The notes under the pieces: model-generated
Databases searched by the model: none
Told to the model about the DNA's origin: nothing
Seen by the model: the letters and a program-made list of their open reading frames with translations, nothing else
Translations under genes and position numbers: made by a program
Source: CAWIXB01 sp963839955
GTDB lineage: Bacteria; Actinomycetota; Actinomycetes; JACCUZ01
Direction of reading: 5' to 3'
DNA length: 64,000 nt
Assembly (NCBI GenBank): GCA_963839955.1
Contig: CAWIXB010000001.1
Coordinates: 2,046,001 to 2,110,000, forward strand
Part shown: positions 58,961 to 64,000 of the stretch, one piece after another
Layout: the number at the start of each line of letters is the position of its first letter
Position numbering within the stretch: position 1 is the first letter of the stretch

Positions 58961-59272
58961 ATGCTCATTCGCCGCGTACTTGCCGGGGTCGCGATCGCGC
59001 TGATCGCCTTCGTCGGCCTCGCCAGCCCGGTTCAGGCCACGGCCACGCCGACGCCGCCGTACCCGCTGCCGGACACCAGCTCCACCGCTCCGACCGAGGT
59101 CGAGGGTGCCGGAGCCGAGCTCCCGGCCTCCGACACCGAGGACTCGGGCAGCGGTCTTCCCGGCACCGGTGGCTCACTCGAGCCGCTGTGGGTCGGACTC
59201 GCACTGCTCGGCGCGGGCGGCGTTCTCGTCGCAGTCTTCCGCAGCCGGCGTGGTGCCAAGATCGGGTCCTAG
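58961..59272 (+). CDS. Small LPXTG-type cell-wall-anchored protein
   Basis: 103 aa from ATG 58961, with AGGAGGGGG upstream. Signal peptide LIRRVLAGVAIALIAFVGLASPVQA, a short Pro/Thr/Ser/Glu-rich stalk of about 40 residues, sortase signal LPGTGG, a membrane helix (WVGLALLGAGGVLVAVF) and a basic tail RSRRGAKIGS. The exposed part is tiny, so it may be a spacer or sortase substrate with structural role. It follows the DUF4012 fusion in the same direction; the 151-nt spacer holds no clear promoter. Confidence 0.8.
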   Translation: MLIRRVLAGVAIALIAFVGLASPVQATATPTPPYPLPDTSSTAPTEVEGAGAELPASDTEDSGSGLPGTGGSLEPLWVGLALLGAGGVLVAVFRSRRGAKIGS

Positions 59273-59311
59273 GCCCCGATCAGCTAGACCCTCCAGGCCC
59301 GTGCCGGGTCC

Positions 59312-59350
59312 GCGGGCATCCGATCGACCCTGCGTCGGTCGGATGCCCGC
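59312..59350. terminator. Bidirectional terminator-like hairpin
   Basis: GCGGGCATCCGA (59312-59323) pairs perfectly with TCGGATGCCCGC (59339-59350) around 15 nt, with extra CGACC/GGTCG pairing possible. It lies between the LPXTG gene and the convergent acetyltransferase. GC-rich sequence follows, without a T-run. Confidence 0.6.
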
Positions 59351-59386
59351 GCCCGGCCGGGTCTTAGTCGTGCCTGGGGGTTGCCT

Positions 59387-59932
59387 CTAGACCGGGTCCG
59401 ACCGGTTCGCTCCCGCGACGACGACGCCGCCCGGGGGTACGTCCCTTGTCACCACCGCGCCGGCCCCGACCAAGGCACCCTCTCCCACCGTGACACCGCG
59501 CAGGACGAGCCCACGCGCGGCGACCCAGGCGCCGTCATGCACCTCGATCGGTGCGTTGTCGAACTCGAACGTCGGCGACCGCCGGTCGTGGCTCCCGGTG
59601 CACAGGAACGCCTCCTGTGACACGCAGACGTCGTTGCCGAGCGTGATCGGCTCGAGGTTCAGCAACCACGCGCCCTCGCCGATCCAGACGTGGTCGCCGA
59701 CCCGAAGCTTCCACGGCCAGTGCACGCGAACGCCGGTGCGGATGTGCGACCCCCGGCCGACCTGCGCGCCGAAGGCGCGCAGGATGGCCGGCCGGATCCG
59801 GACCGGGCAGAACCACATCTTGAAGACGAGGTGCTGGGTGGCGAACCACGCGACCTGCCACGCGACGCTGCGGCCCTTGTCGTAACCGGCGCCGGTGAAG
59901 CCGGCCAGGTTGCGGCGGTAGGGCTCGCTCAT
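59387..59932 (-). CDS. WcaF-type hexapeptide-repeat acetyltransferase
   Basis: 181 aa. Left-handed beta-helix acyltransferase resembling colanic-acid WcaF: RPAILRAFGAQVGRGSHIRTG, VHWPWKLRVGDHVWIGEGAWLLNLEPITLG, VCVSQEAFLCTGSHD with the catalytic His, and VTVGEGALVGAGAVVTRDVPPG. O-acetylates a sugar, probably of an exopolysaccharide. Lies downstream of GH71 gene 1 (39-nt gap), in the same direction. Confidence 0.88.
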   Translation of the reverse strand: MSEPYRRNLAGFTGAGYDKGRSVAWQVAWFATQHLVFKMWFCPVRIRPAILRAFGAQVGRGSHIRTGVRVHWPWKLRVGDHVWIGEGAWLLNLEPITLGNDVCVSQEAFLCTGSHDRRSPTFEFDNAPIEVHDGAWVAARGLVLRGVTVGEGALVGAGAVVTRDVPPGGVVVAGANRSDPV

Positions 59933-59971
59933 CCTCCCGGCTCCGTCACCCGAACAGCATAGGTGCTCGGC

Positions 59972-61699
59972 TCAGGCGAGGGTGCCCGTCAGCGCGGACG
60001 CCCCGGCTGCCTCCGTCCGCTCGGTCGTCGCCTTCTGTCTCATGACGCGCTTCACGGCCCGCTCGTCCTTGGCCTTCGGGGTGGCCCCCGTCGAGTGTGT
60101 CGTGCTCTTCGGCGCCGATTGCGAACTCGAGGTGGCCTTGGTGGTCCCGTTGCCCGAGGACTGCGTCGGGCCGGAGGTGCCCTGCCGGCCGCTGCTCGCG
60201 CCCAGGTACTTCAGGTCCTGAACGTACGGACTGTTCGTGACCTTGTTCTTCGAGCGCACCTTCGCGACCGTCGTGCCGGCTCGCACCACCTTCGCGCTGA
60301 CCGACCCAGCCCGTAGCGGGACCGTGCAGGTGTCCACACCGGCCGACGCCTTGCAGGACGTCGTCTGGCCACCCACGGTGACCTGCACCGTGCCGGGCTT
60401 GGTGAGGAAGGTCAGCGCCTCCACCGTGTTGCGGGCTGGGCTGCCGCCGCGCAGCTTCATCGTCGTCTGCTGCGGGTAGCGCGGCTTGGCCTGCCACGGC
60501 TGCGTGCGATGCGTGACGTAGACCGTGTCGCGCACGATCTTCGGGCGCTGCCCGGTCTTGAACCACGTCGCGTAGTAGGCGTTGATGTCGAGCCAGGAGT
60601 AGCCCTGGCGCTGTGACGGGGCGATGTTGGCGTTCTCGGTGTAGTCGTTCCACGTGGGGATCTGCACCCACCTGGCACCGCTCTTGCGCGCGATCTTCCA
60701 GGTGTTGCGCAGGTTCTGCGAGTTCTGCGCTTCGTCGAAGACTCCCGACCTCGGGCGCGAGTCCTGCACCGACACCGGCTGCATCCACATGTCGCCGTTC
60801 GCGCGGATCTTCTTCGCCCGCCCGACTGGGCTGGTGGGGTAGGTCGCGTTCGGGTCGTTCCACTTCGGGTTGCGCGAACCCCAGTTGCTCATGCCGTAGG
60901 AGATCGAGCTGAACGACTTGGCGTAGTTCTGCTCGTTGCCGACGAAGACCGGCACGAAGGCCACCGGCATCTTGTGGGTGTTCTTCATGATGCTCATGAA
61001 GTTCGCCCACCAGGACGCCGAGTGGGCCTCCGCCTTGAAGGGCGAGACCACGAGCCGACCGTCACTGAGTCGGTGCGCGGACTTCGACCGGCCGAGCTCG
61101 GCGACGTACTTTGCCAGGGCCGACGGGCTCTTGCCGGCCACGCTGCCGCCCATGTCGGGCATCAGCATGATCCTGAACCGGGGGTCGACCTGGTGCGCGG
61201 CCTTCATCATGGTCCGCGCGGTGATCACCTGGCGGTAGTCCGAGTCGCCCGGCAGCTGCATGAGGTCCAGCGCGAAGCCGTCGAGGCCTCCGCCAATGGC
61301 CTGACGGACCTCCTTCTTGAGGTCCTGCAGCCGCCACGACGCGCCCTTGGGCGCGCGCGGGATCGGGCGGTCGCGCATGTAGCCGCCGTAGGCACGGTGC
61401 TTGCCGTTCTCGCCGTGCGGCTTCGTGTGGTTGCGCGCGTAGTAGTCGCTCTTGGGGTTCTCGTTGTCGATGGACACCGGCAGCGGCGGCCAGTAGTGCG
61501 CGAACACCAGCTTCGAGCCTGCCCCGGGCGGGGCGACGTCGAAGGCCAACGGCGACTTCTTGGACGAGGACGGGGCCGCCGCCGCGGGAGGCGGCGACGT
61601 GGGCAGACCCGACGCGACGACAGCAGCCGCCAGCGAAAAGGCCGCCAGCGCGGCCAGCCGGGTGCGTCTGCGGGCAGGGTGGCAGGGACGAGGGAACAA
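59972..61699 (-). CDS. GH71 endo-alpha-1,3-glucanase, exported, riboswitch-controlled
   Basis: 575 aa. Start is probably TTG 61699, with GGAGG 8 nt upstream. It gives a basic n-region and helix (RRRTRLAALAAFSLAAAVVA) and a site near AAAAPSS, so the enzyme is secreted. GH71 domain: VFAHYWPPLPVSIDN, GGGLDGFALDLMQLPGDS, IMLMPDMGGS, SPFKAEAHSASWWANFM, VPVFVGNEQNYAKSF, WMQPVSVQDSRPRSGVFDEA and WVQIPTWNDYTENANIAPS. After it a small beta domain and a Ser/Thr/Lys-rich tail. Degrades alpha-1,3-glucan. A c-di-AMP riboswitch precedes it. Confidence 0.88.
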   Translation of the reverse strand: MFPRPCHPARRRTRLAALAAFSLAAAVVASGLPTSPPPAAAAPSSSKKSPLAFDVAPPGAGSKLVFAHYWPPLPVSIDNENPKSDYYARNHTKPHGENGKHRAYGGYMRDRPIPRAPKGASWRLQDLKKEVRQAIGGGLDGFALDLMQLPGDSDYRQVITARTMMKAAHQVDPRFRIMLMPDMGGSVAGKSPSALAKYVAELGRSKSAHRLSDGRLVVSPFKAEAHSASWWANFMSIMKNTHKMPVAFVPVFVGNEQNYAKSFSSISYGMSNWGSRNPKWNDPNATYPTSPVGRAKKIRANGDMWMQPVSVQDSRPRSGVFDEAQNSQNLRNTWKIARKSGARWVQIPTWNDYTENANIAPSQRQGYSWLDINAYYATWFKTGQRPKIVRDTVYVTHRTQPWQAKPRYPQQTTMKLRGGSPARNTVEALTFLTKPGTVQVTVGGQTTSCKASAGVDTCTVPLRAGSVSAKVVRAGTTVAKVRSKNKVTNSPYVQDLKYLGASSGRQGTSGPTQSSGNGTTKATSSSQSAPKSTTHSTGATPKAKDERAVKRVMRQKATTERTEAAGASALTGTLA

Positions 61700-61727
61700 C
61701 AGAACAACCTCCGGGGCGACCTTCTTC

Positions 61728-61891
61728 GACGCCTGCGAGGTGAGCTGTCGGGTTCGGGCGGAAGAAGATGGCCCGGCCACCGGAGGTGGCTTCACCCCAA
61801 GACCGTTCGCGACGGTCGCGGAACCTGGGTTCCCCGCTCCTGCCCGGCGGCCTAGCGAAAGGGGCCCGTCACGGGGGCAGGACTCGGCGTC
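61728..61891 (-). ncRNA. c-di-AMP riboswitch (ydaO-yuaA class)
   Basis: Minus strand, P1 formed by GACGCC (61891-61886) and GGCGTC (61733-61728). Conserved blocks in order: CCGAGTCCTGCC, GGGGAACCCAGGTTC (61835-61821), TTGGGGTGAAGCC (61800-61788), and CCGAACCCGACAGCT plus CACCTCGCAGGCG near the 3' end. These are the ydaO-yuaA signatures. It ends 28 nt before the GH71 start and its RBS, so control of GH71 translation or early termination is likely. In actinobacteria this class usually turns off wall-hydrolase genes at high c-di-AMP. Confidence 0.9.
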
Positions 61892-62172
61892 CGCAACGGG
61901 TGCCCTCGCGGCAGAGGGCTGACGACGGGACAACCTACGAAGCGCGCCGCCAGACTTCCACCTGGGAGGTGGCACTTGACGCATCCTTGAAGTGCATTTG
62001 ATTGAGGTATGACCGATTTTTCGTTTATGCGACTGTCTGCACACTTTGGGTGTGCGGTCCCCCAAGGTTACCGGCCGGTCGGGTCCCACGAGGCGCGCAG
62101 CTCAAACGCGCATCAGGGGCGCAGACCTCAGACGCGCCGGAACGCACAGCTCAGACATGCGGAACCCGCGGG
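61892..62172 (-). promoter_or_regulatory. Intergenic region with AT-rich promoter zone of GH71 gene 1
   Basis: A 281-nt spacer between two GH71 genes. About 61975-62060 is unusually AT-rich for this genome (GATTTTTCGTTTATG on the plus strand), likely the promoter of the riboswitch transcript; no clear -35/-10 pair could be fixed. A small hairpin GCACAC-TTTGG-GTGTGC lies at 62039-62055. Repeated cGCGTCTGA-like words fill 62095-62172, 3' of the second GH71 gene. Confidence 0.4.
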
Positions 62173-64000
62173 TCAGACGCGCAGTGCGAGCCACGTTCGG
62201 GGACCGACGACACCGGAGACGAGCACGTGGTTGCGGCGCTGGAAGGACCGGACCTTACCGCGGGTCACCGGGCCGAACCAGCCAGTCGCGTTCACGCCCA
62301 GGCGTCGCTGGACGAGGCGAACGCTGTAGCCGGTCTTGCCGTAACGCAGCACGGGTCGCGCCTTCGCCTTGGCCCAGGCCTTCGCCCTTGCCTTCTTGGC
62401 GGCGGCCTTCTTGGCGGCGGCCTTCTTGGCAGCGGCCTTTGCGGCTGCAACGCGCAGCGCGGTCGCCTTCGCGACGGCCGCGGCCTTTGCGGCGGCGATC
62501 TGGATCTGCTCGGCCGTCGGGCTGGTCGGGATCGGCGCGGCGGTTGTCGGGACCGGAGCCGGCGTCGTCGGCACCGGCGCGGCCGTGGTCGGTACGGGTG
62601 CGGCGGTGGTCGGCACCGGCGCGGCGGTGGTCGGCACAGGTGCCGGCGTCGTCGGCACCGGCGCGGCCGTGGTCGGTACGGGTGCCGGCGTGGTCGGCAC
62701 AGGTGCCGGCGTGGTCGGCACGGGTGCCGGCGTGGTCGGCACGGGCACCGGTGTGTGGGTGCCGACCCGACGGCTGCTGACCGCGAGGTACTGCAGGTCC
62801 TGCACGTAGGGCGTTGCGGTGACCTTGTGCGGCGAGGTCACCGAGGCGACCGTGACGCCGGAGCGGTTCAGGGTCGCGCTGACGGTACCGGCACGCAGCG
62901 GCACCGTGCAGGTGCCGGCTCCGGCCGGGGCCTGGCAGGACACCGAGACGCCGCCGACGGTGACGGTGACCGTGGCCGCCGCAGTGAGGAAGGTGAGCGC
63001 CTCGACCGTGTCACGGGCCGGGCTGCCGCCGCGGTGCGCCATCAGCTTGGTCTGCGCGAAGGTCGGCTTGGCCGCGAACGGCTGGGTGCGGTGGGTCAGG
63101 TAGATCGTGTCGCGCACGACCTTCGGCGCCACGCCGGTCTTGAACCAGGTCACGTAGTAGGAGTTGATGTCCATCAGGCTGGGGCCGTTCTTCCACGACG
63201 GGGCGATCTGCGCAGTCTCGGTGTAGTCGTTCCAGGTCGGGATCTGCACCCACTGCGCACCGGTCTCGCGAGCGAGCTGCCAGGTGTTGCGCAGGTTGGT
63301 CGTGTTCTGCGCCTCGTCGAAGATCCCGCCCTTGGGTCGGGAGTCCTGCACCGACACCGGCTGCATCCACAGCTTGCCCAGCGCACGAATCTTGGCGGCC
63401 CGTCCCTTGGGAGAGGTCGCGAAGGTCTCGGCCGGGTTGTTCCAGGCCGGGTTGCGGCTGCCCCAGATGCTCATGCCGTAGGAGATGGGTGCGAATGAAG
63501 TCAGGTAGTTGGACTCGTGGCCGACGAAGACCGGCACGAAGGCCACCGGCATCTTGTGGGTGTTCTTCATGATGTTCATGAAGTTCGCCCACCAGGACGC
63601 CGTATGCGCCTCGGCCTTGAAGGGTGAGATGACCAGTCGGCCATCGGCCAGCCGGTACGCGGAGGGCGAGGCGCCGAGCTCGGCGAGATAGGCCGCAAGC
63701 ACCTCCGGGCTCTTGGTCGCAACGCTGGCCCCCATGTCGGGCATCAGCATGATCTTGAAGCCGGGGTCGACCGCGGGCGCGGCCTTCATCATGGTGCGGA
63801 CCGTGTGGACCTGGTTGACGTCCGAGTCACCGGGCAGCTGCATGATGTCCAGCGCGAACCCATCCAGCCCACCGGCGATCGCCTGGCGGACCTCGACCAT
63901 CAGGTCCTCCTGGCGCCAGGACGAGCCCCGGATCGGGCGCTGGATCGGGCGGTCACGCAGGTAGCCGCCGTAGGCCACGTGCTTGTTGTTCTCACCGTAG
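62173..64000 (-). CDS. GH71 glucanase with PVPTT repeats and peptidoglycan-binding domain, 5' end cut by window edge
   Basis: 609 residues visible; the frame is open to the window edge (YGENNKH precedes AYGGYLRDRP), so signal peptide and start lie outside. GH71 domain closely like the neighbour: GGLDGFALDIMQLPGDSD, PFKAEAHTASWWANFMNIMKN, VPVFVGHESNYLTSF, WVQIPTWNDYTETAQIAPS. Then a beta domain, about eleven PVPTT(P/A)A repeats (DNA about 62535-62755), an Ala/Lys-rich stretch, and a C-terminal PG_binding_1-like domain (LRYGKTGYSVRLVQRRLGV, WFGPVTRGKVRSFQRRNHV, GVVGPRTWLAL). Probably wall-tethered. Duplicate of the downstream gene. Confidence 0.88.
   Translation of the reverse strand, partial: YGENNKHVAYGGYLRDRPIQRPIRGSSWRQEDLMVEVRQAIAGGLDGFALDIMQLPGDSDVNQVHTVRTMMKAAPAVDPGFKIMLMPDMGASVATKSPEVLAAYLAELGASPSAYRLADGRLVISPFKAEAHTASWWANFMNIMKNTHKMPVAFVPVFVGHESNYLTSFAPISYGMSIWGSRNPAWNNPAETFATSPKGRAAKIRALGKLWMQPVSVQDSRPKGGIFDEAQNTTNLRNTWQLARETGAQWVQIPTWNDYTETAQIAPSWKNGPSLMDINSYYVTWFKTGVAPKVVRDTIYLTHRTQPFAAKPTFAQTKLMAHRGGSPARDTVEALTFLTAAATVTVTVGGVSVSCQAPAGAGTCTVPLRAGTVSATLNRSGVTVASVTSPHKVTATPYVQDLQYLAVSSRRVGTHTPVPVPTTPAPVPTTPAPVPTTPAPVPTTAAPVPTTPAPVPTTAAPVPTTAAPVPTTAAPVPTTPAPVPTTAAPIPTSPTAEQIQIAAAKAAAVAKATALRVAAAKAAAKKAAAKKAAAKKARAKAWAKAKARPVLRYGKTGYSVRLVQRRLGVNATGWFGPVTRGKVRSFQRRNHVLVSGVVGPRTWLALRV
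62535..62755. repeat. 21-nt tandem repeats encoding PVPTT(P/A)A linker
   Basis: About eleven in-frame copies of a ggtgccggcgtggtcggcac-like unit with small changes. They form a proline-threonine stalk between catalytic and wall-binding domains; copy number may vary between strains. Confidence 0.8.

Noticed and set aside
62535..62755. Regular short repeats that could look like a CRISPR array
   Set aside because: Unit is 21 nt without spacers, in frame, and encodes the PVPTT linker of a GH71 protein.

Overview
The window comes from a high-GC Gram-positive bacterium of the Actinomycetota. Marker genes that support this are whiA, rbpA, a mycothiol-dependent MDMPI-fold enzyme, the yvcK/rapZ/whiA block next to uvrC and gap-pgk-tpi-secG, an infC gene with an AUC start, and an actinobacterial group 1h hydrogenase operon. 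The genus cannot be named from the sequence. No tRNA, rRNA, IS element, phage gene or CRISPR array was found.

Layout. 1-9.5 kb, nearly all minus strand: infC-rpmI-rplT-SpoU methyltransferase, a PAS histidine kinase, pheS-pheT, an SDR reductase coupled to pheT, then argC running off the left edge. 9.5-11.7 kb: sseB-like gene, phosphoribosyltransferase and a small membrane protein. 11.7-19.8 kb: a peptide ABC transporter (oppABCDF, minus) divergent from a serine hydrolase and anmK (plus), read here as muropeptide import and recycling. 19.8-24.8 kb: ring-opening amidohydrolase (cyanuric acid hydrolase/barbiturase family), carbamate kinase, a fused acyl-CoA carboxyltransferase and a class III CoA transferase. 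24.8-39.5 kb: a complete group 1h [NiFe]-hydrogenase locus. hhyS, hhyL, a NifU/Rieske-like protein, three conserved accessory proteins, the endopeptidase, a tiny membrane protein, hypA, hypC, a HupF-like HypC paralogue, hypD and hypE form one chain of genes mostly overlapping by 4 nt. hypF and a double-SIS gene lie on the other side; hypB is absent. 39.6-52.4 kb: rbpA, secG, tpiA, pgk, gap, whiA, yvcK, rapZ, uvrC, a Tat Rieske lipoprotein and uvrA. 52.5-54 kb: MDMPI-like and MBL-fold enzymes. 54-56.3 kb: terC and a TauE/SafE exporter behind a yybP-ykoY (Mn2+) riboswitch. 56.3-64 kb: a cell-envelope region with an LMW tyrosine phosphatase fused to DUF4012, a mini LPXTG protein, a WcaF-type acetyltransferase and two GH71 alpha-1,3-glucanases. 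The complete GH71 copy follows a c-di-AMP (ydaO-yuaA) riboswitch; the other carries a peptidoglycan-binding domain and runs off the right edge.

Reading frames are broken many times between about 25.8 and 38.8 kb, and again at 57.8-58.4 kb, almost always by one extra base while the protein sequence stays conserved. I read these as uncorrected sequencing insertions and annotate the genes whole. Isolated similar breaks lie in oppD (about 12.92 kb) and tpiA (about 40.64 kb).

Other non-coding structure includes two families of dispersed palindromes sitting just 3' of minus-strand genes, an attenuator-like hairpin before infC, candidate ArgR boxes over the argC start, a duplicated operator-like motif between oppA and the serine hydrolase, and several in-frame or frame-shifting tandem repeats.
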